Source: Rudaeicoccus suwonensis
GTDB lineage: Bacteria > Actinomycetota > Actinomycetes > Actinomycetales > Dermatophilaceae
NCBI RefSeq assembly: GCF_007829035.1
Contig: NZ_VIVQ01000002.1
Span: forward strand, 186,001-250,000
Length of the DNA: 64,000 bases
Reading direction: 5' to 3'
The notes below the pieces were generated by a model. That model made no database searches and was not told the origin of the DNA. It worked only from the letters and a program-made list of their open reading frames with translations. Positions 53,159-62,657 of the stretch are shown here, piece after piece; the stretch's first letter is position 1, and each line of letters begins with the position of its first letter. The position numbers were made by a program, and so were the translations under genes.

Positions 53159-55180
53159 CTACCGGCGCCACAACCACCGCAGGTCAGCCGCCAGTTTGCC
53201 CAGGTCCGGGCTGCCGAGGCCGGAGCCGGGGTTGTAGACGGTGCCAGGGTTGCCCGTGAAGAACATGTTGCTGCTGCTCACGCCGCTGGCGTTGATCGTC
53301 TTGAACGGTGAGGCGAAGGTGGTGGCCAAGCCGTACACCGCCGGGTTCCAGAACCCGACACGGTGCCCGACTGCCTGGTCGATGACGGCTGCGCTGCCAT
53401 TCAACTGCGGCGCAACGAAGCTCGTGCCGCCCCAACCTGCCTGCAACGCCGGGCTGGCGCTGGGTTCGTACAACTGATAACCGGTGAACGGGTCGGCGTC
53501 GGCGGCGATGTCCGGCTCGGCTCGCCCGTTGCCCCTGCCGGTGACCACTGTCGGGTGGGCGTCGAAGGTCCACGCTGTCGGCTCCTGAATTCCGCCGACC
53601 GTCTTCACCGCCGTGGGAGTCAGGAAGGGCACTGCCCTGTAGCTGTTCGTCCCAGGAACGCCGCGCTGGTAACTGGGCTGCGATTCCACGGTGCTGAAAC
53701 CGCCGCCGCCACCGGCGATGTTCGCCACAGCTGCTTGCGCCTCGCTCGTGCCGGTCACTTTGGCAAACGCGGGCCACAGGTAGTCCCAGCCCCAGGTGCG
53801 CGTGATCGGCTCACTGACCGCAGCAGTCTTCCCGGTCTTGGCACTGGACACCGTCCCCGACCACGGCAGCGTGGTGCCGCCTGCGGAGGTGACATACGGG
53901 CTGTCCCCAGGTGTGTCGACGGACAGGTTCGTGCTGCCCAGGTCGCCGGACGCGTCATACGCGCCGGAATCGCCGGCCGAAACGAAGGTCGCCTGGCCCT
54001 GGGCCGCCAGCTCAAGGAACGCTTCGTCGAATGCGGCTTCGTATGCCGGGGTCTCCTCGCCCGAGGCAACCGCTGACTGCACGACGGTTTCAGACTCGCC
54101 CCAACTGCTCGAGACGGATCCCGCGATGTTCTGACTGGCTGCGCTGAAGAAGGCGTCCGCAAAGCCGTTGTCGGTGTTGGGTGCCTGATAGACGATCACG
54201 TTCGCGCCAGGGGCAACTCCACCGGACTGTTCGACATCCAGATCGGTCTCGCCGCTGCCGGACGCGTCACTGGGTGCACCCGGGCCACCGTCGATGTTCT
54301 GCACGCTGACGGTGCGACCGGTCGAAGGCACACGCGCAATGTGCGACCAGAAATACTGCGGTGCGCCGGGATCCAGTGCCGCAAGGGTGACGATGCCAAG
54401 AGTCTGACCGCTGCCGTTGACGCCGGACTTCTCCAGGTTCGTCAAGCCGTATCGCTGCACGAAGTTCGACGGCAGATTGCAGTCTGCGCCGTCGCCCGGC
54501 GTCAATGTTTCGCACGACCCCGACGTACCGGCTGACTTCGACGCCGCCGGAACGTGCTGGGCGTTGGAGACGTACGGGCTGTAGTTGCTCAGTCCGAGGA
54601 CCGCGAGCACGCTCCCTGCGACTTTTCGAGGCAGGCGAGGTTGGGTGCGGGGGGCATGGACCGTCTGGGCAGGCACCGCCGCCTGCCCGTCGCGCGCCCG
54701 CTGGCCCGGTACGTGGAACTCCTCCTGCGTCGTGGCCAACGCTTTGTCGAATTCACCGGCCGTGCCTGTGGCAGCGATGTCGACGTGGTCGGCATACACG
54801 GTGGTCTTGATCCCGAAAGAACTCAGGTAACTGGTCAACTCGCGGATCGTGCGGTCACTTTGCCCGTACTGCGTCGCGAACTGACGCACGTTGAGTTGGT
54901 GCCCGGCACCGCGCTCGACCTGTGCTTCCAGCGCGGCCTTGTTGCGTTCGTTCAACACGAACGAAACAGCCTCGGGAGTGTTCGACGGGGTGTTTCCGAA
55001 ACCGTCCGCACCGCGCATCGCGCCAGGCGACGTGCCGGTTGCGATGGCGATTTTGTCATTGGTGCCTGCTGTCGCTGCGTGAGCGGTGCCGGCGCCCAAA
55101 GTGGCCGCGACGGCCAGAGTCAGGCAACCTGCGCCTGCGACTGTGGCGGCTGTTCGTCGACCGGTGTTTGAATGGCGCAC
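53159..55180 (-). CDS. Secreted sedolisin (S53, kumamolisin-like) peptidase
   Basis: 673 residues from GTG 55180, with AAGGAG seven bases upstream. Signal peptide to about residue 33 (GTAHAA). A prodomain follows (EAVSFVLNERNKAALEAQVERGAGHQLNVRQFATQYGQSDRTIRELTSYLSSFGIKTTVYADHVDI...). The catalytic domain has the Glu/Asp pair in SGSGETDLDVEQSGG, the oxyanion Asp in VSAGDSGAYD and nucleophile Ser in GWGGTSFVAPQ. The calcium site region is NPGSGLGSPD near the C-terminus. The family cleaves proteins at acid pH after self-processing. The catalytic gene stands alone between its palindromic terminator and the PucR gene. Confidence 0.92.
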   Translation of the reverse strand: MRHSNTGRRTAATVAGAGCLTLAVAATLGAGTAHAATAGTNDKIAIATGTSPGAMRGADGFGNTPSNTPEAVSFVLNERNKAALEAQVERGAGHQLNVRQFATQYGQSDRTIRELTSYLSSFGIKTTVYADHVDIAATGTAGEFDKALATTQEEFHVPGQRARDGQAAVPAQTVHAPRTQPRLPRKVAGSVLAVLGLSNYSPYVSNAQHVPAASKSAGTSGSCETLTPGDGADCNLPSNFVQRYGLTNLEKSGVNGSGQTLGIVTLAALDPGAPQYFWSHIARVPSTGRTVSVQNIDGGPGAPSDASGSGETDLDVEQSGGVAPGANVIVYQAPNTDNGFADAFFSAASQNIAGSVSSSWGESETVVQSAVASGEETPAYEAAFDEAFLELAAQGQATFVSAGDSGAYDASGDLGSTNLSVDTPGDSPYVTSAGGTTLPWSGTVSSAKTGKTAAVSEPITRTWGWDYLWPAFAKVTGTSEAQAAVANIAGGGGGFSTVESQPSYQRGVPGTNSYRAVPFLTPTAVKTVGGIQEPTAWTFDAHPTVVTGRGNGRAEPDIAADADPFTGYQLYEPSASPALQAGWGGTSFVAPQLNGSAAVIDQAVGHRVGFWNPAVYGLATTFASPFKTINASGVSSSNMFFTGNPGTVYNPGSGLGSPDLGKLAADLRWLWRR

Positions 55181-55353
55181 GCATATTCTCCTTGCTGAGG
55201 TTCGAATTGATCCACTGCGAGCGCGCAGCAGAAGCAGACGCACGCTAGACGCTGCGAAGTGCGCGTGGTGGAAAGCCGGATCATTGTCAGTGCATTGACA
55301 GCTTGGGGTCAGCAATTCTCAAGCATCGCCTCCGACGACGCCCTCGCTCGCCG

Positions 55354-56559
55354 TCAGCCGGCAGACTCCGGGCGGTGGCCGGCCCGCAGCACCAACTCAA
55401 GCTCGAATCGGGCGTCGGGGTCGTCGAGGTCGTCGCCGAAGACCTCCCGGAGCTGGGTCAACCGATAACCCACCGTCTGAGGGTGAACGTGCAATTCCTC
55501 GGCGATGCGCGCGCGTTCGCCGCGATGCCGCAACCACGCGAGCAATGTCTCGGCGAGACGCTCCTGCTGCGCCGGGCGCAACTCCGCCATCGGCTCAAAA
55601 CGCACAGCAGCGAGTTCCTTGATGAGTTCCGGTTCGGTCTGCAGCACGATGGCTGCGAGGTGATCACTCACCCACAGCGCGTCGCCACCGTCGTCCGCCA
55701 AGTCGGTGATCGCAGCCGCATGCACCGCCGCACGGTGGGATTCCGCCGCTTGATCCCAGGGACACGCCGGCCCGACCCACGCGCCGCGGCCGCTCAGTGC
55801 CCTGGCCAGCTCGGACCTCGCGCCGGTGGATGCGGGCGCAGCGGCCAGCGCCACCACCTGCCCCGTCCTGCTGCTGATCAACGCCTGGTCCCCAAGAGCC
55901 AGCCGCAGTCCCTCAGCTTCCTCCGGCGCAAGTACAACGGCGACCACCCTCGCCGGAATGGTCCACCCACAGCGAGCCGCGAGCCGGCGAATCTCGACCT
56001 CCTGGATGTTGCCCGACAGCAGTCGACGCAGCAGCAACTCCCGTCGCCGGTCACGTTCGCCCACCTGCCGGGACTGTTCCTCGGTGAATCCCTCGACACT
56101 CGCAGCTGAAATTTCGTCGATGTAGACGAAGATCGATTCCCCGAGCGGCAGCATCAGCCGCGGCTCGAGGCCGGCCCGCTCGGCCACCGCCGAGACCGCC
56201 CGAAAGGTCACCCGAGCCCCGAGCCGGTATGCCGACAACAGCGCCTCGAGAGACCGGCCCGTCCGGGCCTCACCCACACCGATCTGTCGATAGACAGTGC
56301 GGGTCACCGCGCGCAGAGCTGGTTCATCCCGTCCGGGCAAGTCGATGAACAGCCGGCGAAGCGCTATCTCGACGCCGCGTCGCACAGACGTTCCGAAGTC
56401 GCCCTCGAGGGGTCGGGCGTACTCAGGCACCTCCTGCGGGATCCGCTGGATGATTTCCTCGACCAGGTCCGGCAGGGCGGTGGCCAGCAACGCACTGACC
56501 TCCCGCGGCAGGATCGACCAGGGCAACTCAGCGCCGATCAGCGAGGCTGATTCATCCAT
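55354..56559 (-). CDS. PucR-type (CdaR-like) transcriptional regulator
   Basis: About 401 residues from ATG 56559; ATG 56589 is a second option. The C-terminal HTH_30 domain reads LAETLLAWLRHRGERARIAEELHVHPQTVGYRLTQLREVFGDDLDDPDARFELELVLRA, which defines the family. The N-terminal part is helical, with a GGDEF-like central region as in many PucR proteins. It is divergent from the reductase/desaturase operon with a 98-base A+T-rich gap and a palindrome, so it likely controls that operon in response to fatty acids or lipids. Confidence 0.85.
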   Translation of the reverse strand: MDESASLIGAELPWSILPREVSALLATALPDLVEEIIQRIPQEVPEYARPLEGDFGTSVRRGVEIALRRLFIDLPGRDEPALRAVTRTVYRQIGVGEARTGRSLEALLSAYRLGARVTFRAVSAVAERAGLEPRLMLPLGESIFVYIDEISAASVEGFTEEQSRQVGERDRRRELLLRRLLSGNIQEVEIRRLAARCGWTIPARVVAVVLAPEEAEGLRLALGDQALISSRTGQVVALAAAPASTGARSELARALSGRGAWVGPACPWDQAAESHRAAVHAAAITDLADDGGDALWVSDHLAAIVLQTEPELIKELAAVRFEPMAELRPAQQERLAETLLAWLRHRGERARIAEELHVHPQTVGYRLTQLREVFGDDLDDPDARFELELVLRAGHRPESAG

Positions 56560-56592
56560 CGAAGGCTCAGGTGGCGGGGGCAGCGGCATACA

Positions 56593-56607
56593 TCGTGTTT
56601 ATCACGA
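56593..56607. promoter_or_regulatory. Palindrome TCGTGTTTATCACGA between regulator and desaturase operon
   Basis: Five-base arms around TTTAT, next to the regulator start, in an A+T-rich divergent gap that also contains TTATAG as a possible -10 for the operon. Confidence 0.45.
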
Positions 56608-56687
56608 CAAGATAGAAATACGAGCTTGATTATAGCGATGCGATGGAGATTCAAGCGCCAGGAATCAATTATGCTGGAGGCGTGGGA

Positions 56688-57737
56688 ATGAAGTCAGTCG
56701 CTCTGCGAGCCGCGGCCGTGTTCACCCACCCCGCGCCGCCGCACGACTTCATCTCGTTGTTCAACCCGTTGTCGTCGGCCCGGCAGATGCGGGGTGTCGT
56801 GTCCGCTGTGCGGGCCGAGACGACCCAGTCCACCACGATCGCCTTCCGGCCCGGGCAGGGCTGGTCTCCGCACGACGCCGGTCAGTGGGCTCGCATCGGC
56901 GTCGAGATCGACGGTGTGCGCCAGTGGCGTTCCTACTCACTGTCGGCGGCAGCCGGTCAAGACCCTGAGATCACCGTGACCGCCTGTGGCAAGGTCTCCT
57001 CGCATCTGGCGCACCACACCCGCGTCGGCGACGTCTTCTTCCTCGCGCCGCCGCAGGGTGACTTCGTGCTTCCCAGTGGCCCCCGACCACTGCTCATGCT
57101 GACCGCAGGCAGCGGCATCACCCCGGTCATGTCGATGATTCGCACGCTCATCCCCCGGCGCAATGACGCTGACGTCGTGCTGCTGCATTCGGCCCGCACC
57201 CGCGAATCCGCCTTGTTCTGTGATGAACTCGCCAATCTGTCCGCCCGGCATCCGGGGCTGCACGTCGTGCATCGCATCACCAGCGAGCAGGGCCGCATCG
57301 ACCTGAGTTCCACCGCCGATCTCGACGCTATCTGCCCCGACTGGCGCAGCCGTAAGACCTACGTCTGCGGACCGACCGACATGCTCGACGCCGCAACCCA
57401 GTTGTGGCACGACGCCGACCTGCCCGAATCGCTGACAGTCGAGCGTTTCGCGGTCGCGACCCTGCCCGCCGTCCCCGGAACCGGTGGCCGGATCACCTTC
57501 GAACGCTCCGATCGCGAGGTCGAATCCGATGGCGCGACCACCCTGCTCGAGGTCGGCGAAGAAGCCGGGATCCTGATGCCCAGCGGTTGCCGCATGGGCA
57601 TCTGCCGCACCTGTCTGACCCCCCTGTTGTCCGGCCAGGTACGCGACCTGCGCACCGGCGAGATCCACTCAAACGAGGGCGATCTCATCCAAACCTGTAT
57701 CTCTGCCGCCGCCGGCGACTGCCATCTCGATCGCTAA
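56688..57737 (+). CDS. NAD(P)H flavodoxin/ferredoxin-type reductase for the desaturase (Rv3230c-like)
   Basis: 349 residues from ATG 56688, with GGAGG seven bases upstream. FAD-binding barrel (WRSYSLSAAAGQD), NAD(P) domain (PLLMLTAGSGITPVMSMIRTL, KTYVCGPTDMLDAA) and a C-terminal [2Fe-2S] ferredoxin domain whose Cys ligands lie in SGCRMGICRTC and IQTC. It moves electrons from NADPH to an acceptor. It is 11 bases before the desaturase, the same order as Rv3230c-desA3 in mycobacteria, so it most likely powers that enzyme. Confidence 0.9.
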   Translation: MKSVALRAAAVFTHPAPPHDFISLFNPLSSARQMRGVVSAVRAETTQSTTIAFRPGQGWSPHDAGQWARIGVEIDGVRQWRSYSLSAAAGQDPEITVTACGKVSSHLAHHTRVGDVFFLAPPQGDFVLPSGPRPLLMLTAGSGITPVMSMIRTLIPRRNDADVVLLHSARTRESALFCDELANLSARHPGLHVVHRITSEQGRIDLSSTADLDAICPDWRSRKTYVCGPTDMLDAATQLWHDADLPESLTVERFAVATLPAVPGTGGRITFERSDREVESDGATTLLEVGEEAGILMPSGCRMGICRTCLTPLLSGQVRDLRTGEIHSNEGDLIQTCISAAAGDCHLDR

Positions 57738-57748
57738 GGAGTCAACGT

Positions 57749-59002
57749 ATGACGATCGCACCGGAGACAACCACCCCTGATGTGCGGGTGGCGATCCCGT
57801 CCAGCAAGAAGCGCACAGGCGTGTTGCCGACGACCGGGGCTCCGCTGGTGCGCCCGGATGCCGCAGCCCATCTCGACGATGCGCAGGTCGCGGCCCTCGG
57901 CGCCGAGCTGGACGCCATACGCGACGAGGTCATCGCGGCGCGCGGTGCCGACGACGCGGCATACATCCGCCGGATGATCCGCATCGCACGCACCCTCGAC
58001 GTCAGCGGCCGGATCGCGCTCGCCGTCAGCAAGTCGCGCACCGGCTGGCTTGCCGGCACCGGGGCCATCGCGCTCGGCAAAGTGCTGGAAAACATGGAGA
58101 TCGGGCACAACGTGCTGCACGGTCAGTGGGACTGGATGCGCGACCCCGACATCCACTCGACCACCTGGGAGTGGGATTTCGTCGCGCCGGCCCGCGGCTG
58201 GCAGCACACCCACAACGACATCCACCACACGTGGACCAACGTGCTCGGCAAGGACCGCGACGTGGGCTACAACATCCTGCGCGTCGACCACCAGCAGCCG
58301 TGGAAGCCCCGCGACATCGCCAACCCGGTGGTCAACTTGATGCTGGCTCCGCTGTTCGAATGGGGCATCGCGTCCTACGACCTCGAATGGGACATGGTCG
58401 GCGCGGGGGTGAAGTCGAAGGAAGACTTCAAGTCAGACCTGAATGCCCTCAAGCAGAAGGCGATTCGCCAGGTGCTCAAGGACTACATCGCCAGCCCCGC
58501 CGCCGGGATGTTCTTCGGCAACTCCTTCAAGCGGGGCCTGGCCGGCACGGTGTCGGCCAACATGATCCGCAACATCTGGGCCCACTCGGTCATCTTCTGC
58601 GGACACTTCCCGGACGGCGTCGACGTCTTCACCGAGGAGATGATCGACGGCGAGACGCGCGGTGACTGGTACATCCGCCAGATGCTGGGCTCGGCGAACC
58701 TGTCCGGCAGCCGGTTGTTCCACATCCTGACCGGCAACCTGTCACACCAGATCGAGCACCACTGCTTCCCCGACCTGCCGTCGAACCGCTACATCGAGGT
58801 GGCTCCGCGACTGCGCGAGGTGTGCGACCGTTACGGCCTGCCCTACACCACCGGCCCGCTGCCGAAGCAGTTGTTCCAGACCTGGAAGAAGATCTGCCAG
58901 CTGGCACTCCCCGACGAAAACCGTTGGGAGACCATGAAATCGGCATACCTGCCGAAGATGTTCAAGCGCAGTGCTGCGGCGAGCGCCGCGGCAGTCGGCT
59001 GA
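57749..59002 (+). CDS. Membrane fatty-acyl desaturase (DesA3-like)
   Basis: 417 residues from ATG 57749, with AAGGAG upstream. The three His boxes that bind the di-iron centre are GHNVLHGQWD, HTHNDIHHTW and HQIEHHCFP. Four hydrophobic helices flank them. It introduces a double bond in a long-chain acyl chain, using electrons from the reductase encoded just before. Ends with a strong terminator. Clear partner of the reductase. Confidence 0.93.
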   Translation: MTIAPETTTPDVRVAIPSSKKRTGVLPTTGAPLVRPDAAAHLDDAQVAALGAELDAIRDEVIAARGADDAAYIRRMIRIARTLDVSGRIALAVSKSRTGWLAGTGAIALGKVLENMEIGHNVLHGQWDWMRDPDIHSTTWEWDFVAPARGWQHTHNDIHHTWTNVLGKDRDVGYNILRVDHQQPWKPRDIANPVVNLMLAPLFEWGIASYDLEWDMVGAGVKSKEDFKSDLNALKQKAIRQVLKDYIASPAAGMFFGNSFKRGLAGTVSANMIRNIWAHSVIFCGHFPDGVDVFTEEMIDGETRGDWYIRQMLGSANLSGSRLFHILTGNLSHQIEHHCFPDLPSNRYIEVAPRLREVCDRYGLPYTTGPLPKQLFQTWKKICQLALPDENRWETMKSAYLPKMFKRSAAASAAAVG

Positions 59003-59018
59003 CGACGATCTGCGTGAC

Positions 59019-59048
59019 TCGGCCGCCGGTGTTCGCACCGGCGGCCGA
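59019..59048 (+). terminator. UUCG-loop terminator of the desaturase operon
   Basis: Thirteen perfect pairs (TCGGCCGCCGGTG and complement) closed by a TTCG tetraloop, 17 bases after the stop; no long U-run follows. Confidence 0.75.
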
Positions 59049-59110
59049 ATCATGTCCAGGCACCATCGGGCACGCGTCGCGCCAGCGCACCGTGGCGCAG
59101 CCAGACGCGG

Positions 59111-59389
59111 TCAGTCCAGCCGACTGATCGAGAGGTCGTCGTTGACGACGAAACGCATTGCGGTCGCTCGATTCTCGACCGGCAGTGCGGCGGCGGACGA
59201 CGGCGTTGCCGCGATGGCTGAGCTGTGCTTCACGCCGCTCGGAGCACTGACCGGTGACGCGTCGGCGCGCGGGATCGCGCCGGCTCCGACGATGGTCACC
59301 GCAGCGGTGGCGAGAGCGGCTCGTCCCACGCGTCGCAGCATGCTGTGCCGGGGTTCGACTGGTTGAGAGGTCGTCGTGCGAGTGTCCAT
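59111..59389 (-). CDS. Small secreted protein
   Basis: 92 residues from ATG 59389. A basic stretch (HSMLRRVGR) and hydrophobic helix AALATAAVTIVGAGAIPRADAS look like a signal peptide; the mature part (SPVSAPSGVKHSSAIAATPSS...ATAMRFVVNDDLSISRLD) is short and of low complexity. No family recognised. It follows the membrane protein gene after 77 bases with no clear binding site, so it is a modest call. Confidence 0.4.
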   Translation of the reverse strand: MDTRTTTSQPVEPRHSMLRRVGRAALATAAVTIVGAGAIPRADASPVSAPSGVKHSSAIAATPSSAAALPVENRATAMRFVVNDDLSISRLD

Positions 59390-59466
59390 GTGTGTAGCCA
59401 AGCCAGCGTCGCTATGGCAGAACTGTGCCCTCCGTGTGGCGTGGTGATGCACGCCATACGTGCCAT

Positions 59467-61767
59467 TCAGACTTGAGGCGCACGCAGCTGATAGATCCAC
59501 ACAGTCCCGGCGTGCCAGCGCAGCATCGCGTACCGGCTCAGCGACGCAGACACCCGTGAAGCCGCGGAATCGGCGTACAGCCAGCGCACCCCGTAGTCGT
59601 ACAACTGCGTCAACACCGCCGGGCTCGGATCGGCGAAGGCAGCATTGTTCAGAGCCAGTCGCTGCACGTCCCAGAAGGAGCGGATGTAGTCGGACTGCTT
59701 CTGATGCAGCAGATTGTCCTCGTTCTGGTCTTCGTACGCCCACGCCCCGAGGTATGACGATCGCTCACTCAGCCCCTGCACCCAGAAGGCGCGGGCGTCA
59801 CAGTGCGGCACGGTGCGCACGGGCAGGCAGTACACATTCGTGGCCGTGGTAGCTGACAGCGGTGAATGCCCCGCGAGCCAGCGGGCACCGGCTACCTCGG
59901 CAACGCTCAGGTGACGGTGGTTCGGTCGTGCATCCAAATCGCGGCGCGCCTGATAAAAGTCGCCTTCCCAGACCGACGGCACCGTCGCCGCGACGAGCAG
60001 TCCGCCGACGACACCCGCGGCCATCAGTCGTCCGACCACCGGTGCACGTCGCCTCAGCAGGATCAACAGCACAGCGGTCAGCACTACCGCGATGCCGACG
60101 ACCCCGACCGCAAACAACATCCGGTGCAGCGCGGACCTGGCGCCTGGCTGATGGTGCCCGACCAGATGACGTATGACGAAAACCGTTGCGGTGCCGATGG
60201 TTCCGTATCCGACCATCACTGTGAACACCGCGCGCCAACTGCTGTCGCACCTCGCGCGTGAGATTGCGGCGACCGCTCCCCAGACCGCAAAGACGGCCCA
60301 CAGCGGGTCGATGCCCTCGACGAAGTACATCTGCGACATCGAGGGGTGGTTGATCAGGAAGAGCGCGAGTTGCGCCGCCAGGAAGATTCCGACGAAGATC
60401 CACACCGCCGGGTCACGACGCGTCGAGCGGTGCAAGAGGGCGAAACCTGTTGCGCCATACAGAAATTGGATCAAGATGATCGCGAGCACAAGGACGCCGG
60501 CCAGGTGGATCTCGCTCATGGGGTGGCCATGGTCGAGGAACACGCGGAACGCCTCGAGCCGGATGACGGTGGCATTCAGTGCGATGGTCGATCCGCTGGA
60601 ACCACCAGCGACGACCTTCGCGCTCGCCGCGATGACGGCACCGATGAGGGCGACGGCACCGAGCGCCGGCCAGCGGCGGGACCGGTCGCGCAGGCTGACC
60701 AACGCCCCCAGGCAGGCACCACCGAGCAGCACCGGCAGCGCCGACGACTTCGCCCCACAGGTGCCCAGGACGATGAGCACGAACAACACCCACCCGCGAG
60801 CGGTCAACCTGCCGCGCGCTGCCTCGATCAGCAGCCACACACCGAAGGCGAGGAAGGGCAGGCTGAACACCTGTGACGGCGAATACGGGACGTATCCCGA
60901 CACCGCCAGCGGACCTATCCAGGAGACGACAGAGATCCCTGCTGGCGCCACGATCAGCGCCGCAGCGAGCACTCCGGCCCAGGCACGTTCGGTGAGCGAC
61001 ACCGTCAGCACATACGTCGTCAGTGTGATCGCCGCATAGATCGGCAGGTACCACAGACGCCCGGTCACGGTCACCACGTCGACATGCGAGATGAGCGCAT
61101 CTGCAGCCATGTGCGCGTTCGAGAACCAGTGGTAGATCAGGACGTGGTCATCCAACTGAGGCACCCTCGGCGGCACGGAATGCATCGCCTCCGCGCTGAT
61201 CGCCGCATGCCAATACATGTCCTGATACCACAGGCCCGTTCTCGGCGGCAGCGGCAGCGCACGGAAGGTGTAATACACCAACACCACCAGGGATGCGGCA
61301 TACACGGCAGTCAGCGCCCACGCCGTGCGGATGCCCGTCCTGCGTACGTATGGCGCCAGCGTCCAGCAACCACGCAACCTCGGAACCGCAGTGAAAACCG
61401 CGACGAAGGCCAAGGGGTAGACGATGAGCCAGGAACCGGCCCCGGCCGACACGAACGCCGCCCAGGCCGCGAGCTGTATGGCGAGCCCGGTCACCGTGCC
61501 CCACGCCAGTTCGGTGACCAGGTCGGTGGGTCTACCGCGCAACGCGCGATGCGTCAGCACGCCGGGGAGCAGGATCGCCCAGCAGTTCTCGAGGGTGAAG
61601 CGCGTGACCTCGAGCACCGGCACCTGATAGCGGATGCAGGCGATCGCGCTCAGCAGGAATGCCGTGAGCCCGGGCGCGAGTCGAGCGATGGCACCCGGCG
61701 TGATCCGGAAGGTCAGACGATCCGAGCAGATCGTCTGGTTGTCGGCAGTGGTCGCCACCGCGGTCAT
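59467..61767 (-). CDS. Large polytopic membrane protein, GT-C-like
   Basis: 766 residues from ATG 61767 (GGGAG ten bases upstream); ATG 61800 is an alternative. About 16 hydrophobic helices fill the first 600 residues; a long early loop has LWYQDMYWHAAISAEAMHSVPPRVPQLDDHVLIYHWFSNAHMAADA, whose acidic and His residues recall the first loop of GT-C glycosyltransferases. The C-terminal soluble part (ATNVYCLPVRTVPHCDARAFWVQGLSERSSYLGAWAYE...LYDYGVRWLYAD) probably lies outside. Enzyme activity is not proven; glycan transfer to the envelope is the best guess. Confidence 0.6.
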   Translation of the reverse strand: MTAVATTADNQTICSDRLTFRITPGAIARLAPGLTAFLLSAIACIRYQVPVLEVTRFTLENCWAILLPGVLTHRALRGRPTDLVTELAWGTVTGLAIQLAAWAAFVSAGAGSWLIVYPLAFVAVFTAVPRLRGCWTLAPYVRRTGIRTAWALTAVYAASLVVLVYYTFRALPLPPRTGLWYQDMYWHAAISAEAMHSVPPRVPQLDDHVLIYHWFSNAHMAADALISHVDVVTVTGRLWYLPIYAAITLTTYVLTVSLTERAWAGVLAAALIVAPAGISVVSWIGPLAVSGYVPYSPSQVFSLPFLAFGVWLLIEAARGRLTARGWVLFVLIVLGTCGAKSSALPVLLGGACLGALVSLRDRSRRWPALGAVALIGAVIAASAKVVAGGSSGSTIALNATVIRLEAFRVFLDHGHPMSEIHLAGVLVLAIILIQFLYGATGFALLHRSTRRDPAVWIFVGIFLAAQLALFLINHPSMSQMYFVEGIDPLWAVFAVWGAVAAISRARCDSSWRAVFTVMVGYGTIGTATVFVIRHLVGHHQPGARSALHRMLFAVGVVGIAVVLTAVLLILLRRRAPVVGRLMAAGVVGGLLVAATVPSVWEGDFYQARRDLDARPNHRHLSVAEVAGARWLAGHSPLSATTATNVYCLPVRTVPHCDARAFWVQGLSERSSYLGAWAYEDQNEDNLLHQKQSDYIRSFWDVQRLALNNAAFADPSPAVLTQLYDYGVRWLYADSAASRVSASLSRYAMLRWHAGTVWIYQLRAPQV

Positions 61768-61882
61768 GCTTGACCAACTCCCGTTCTCGATGGCTGCCAT
61801 CCCCAACAGCCCGCTCCCTATGGACCGTATGCGAAGTCCTCGCACACAACCTGGACGGATGCTGATCACTGGCCGGGCGCGA

Positions 61883-61888
61883 TAGATT
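61883..61888 (+). promoter_or_regulatory. Putative -10 box of a leaderless histidine phosphatase transcript
   Basis: TAGATT ends six bases before the ATG at 61895; no Shine-Dalgarno sequence is present. Confidence 0.5.
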
Positions 61889-61894
61889 TCGGCC

Positions 61895-62584
61895 ATGTCA
61901 CGCTCCATCACGCTGGTGCGCCACGGCCAGGCGTCATTCGGCAAAAGTGACTATGACCGCCTGTCCGACCTGGGGCACGAGCAGTCCCGCCTGCTGGGGC
62001 AGTTCCTGTCGACGCGCGCGCCGGCGCCGGACCACATCGTCACCGGGACATTGAAACGTCATCGAGAGACCGCGGCCGAGGTGTGCGTCGCCGCCGGTTG
62101 GACGCTGACACCCGATGTCGATGCGGGCTGGGACGAGCTCGACCACGTGGCAGTCATCAACGCCTACCGGCCGGCATATCGCAACATGCTGGTGCTGAAG
62201 GCAGACATGATGCGCACGTTCAGGCCGCGCGCCGCCTTCGTCGACATGTTCACTACGGCGGTCCGACGCTGGGCCGAGGGTGACCATGACGAGGACTACC
62301 CGGAGACCTTTGCCGCCTTCGATGAGCGCGTGCATGAGGCATTCGGGCGGGTGGTGGCAGCCGATGCCGAACACACGCTGGTCGTGTCGTCGGTGGGCGT
62401 GATCGCCTGGGTTGTCGCGGGGCTGTTGGGCTCGGAGCGCGAGTCAGCGTGGGAGCGCCTGTCGATGGCGGTGTTCAACACCGGCTACACGCGGTTGCAC
62501 CTCGACAAGAACGGTGTCGCGGCCGTCTCGACGTTCAACGAGATCGGCCACCTCACCCCGGAGCGGTTCATCACTAACCACTAA
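61895..62584 (+). CDS. Histidine phosphatase superfamily protein lacking the second His
   Basis: 229 residues. The nucleophile His10 is in LVRHGQASFG, with supporting Arg in KRHRETA. The second conserved His usually lies in V-S-H-G; here the segment is LVVSSVGVIAWVV (residues 162-173), with Ser166 and Val167 in place of His-Gly. The rest of the fold is intact (229 residues, normal length). Family enzymes remove phosphate from sugars, nucleotides or proteins. The missing His may lower or change the activity. Confidence 0.82.
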   Translation: MSRSITLVRHGQASFGKSDYDRLSDLGHEQSRLLGQFLSTRAPAPDHIVTGTLKRHRETAAEVCVAAGWTLTPDVDAGWDELDHVAVINAYRPAYRNMLVLKADMMRTFRPRAAFVDMFTTAVRRWAEGDHDEDYPETFAAFDERVHEAFGRVVAADAEHTLVVSSVGVIAWVVAGLLGSERESAWERLSMAVFNTGYTRLHLDKNGVAAVSTFNEIGHLTPERFITNH

Positions 62585-62657
62585 CCACTCGCTACCAACC
62601 ACCCCGTCGCCAGATGCGCTGGTCAGAGCCACGAGGCAGCCACCAGGCAGACGCCGG

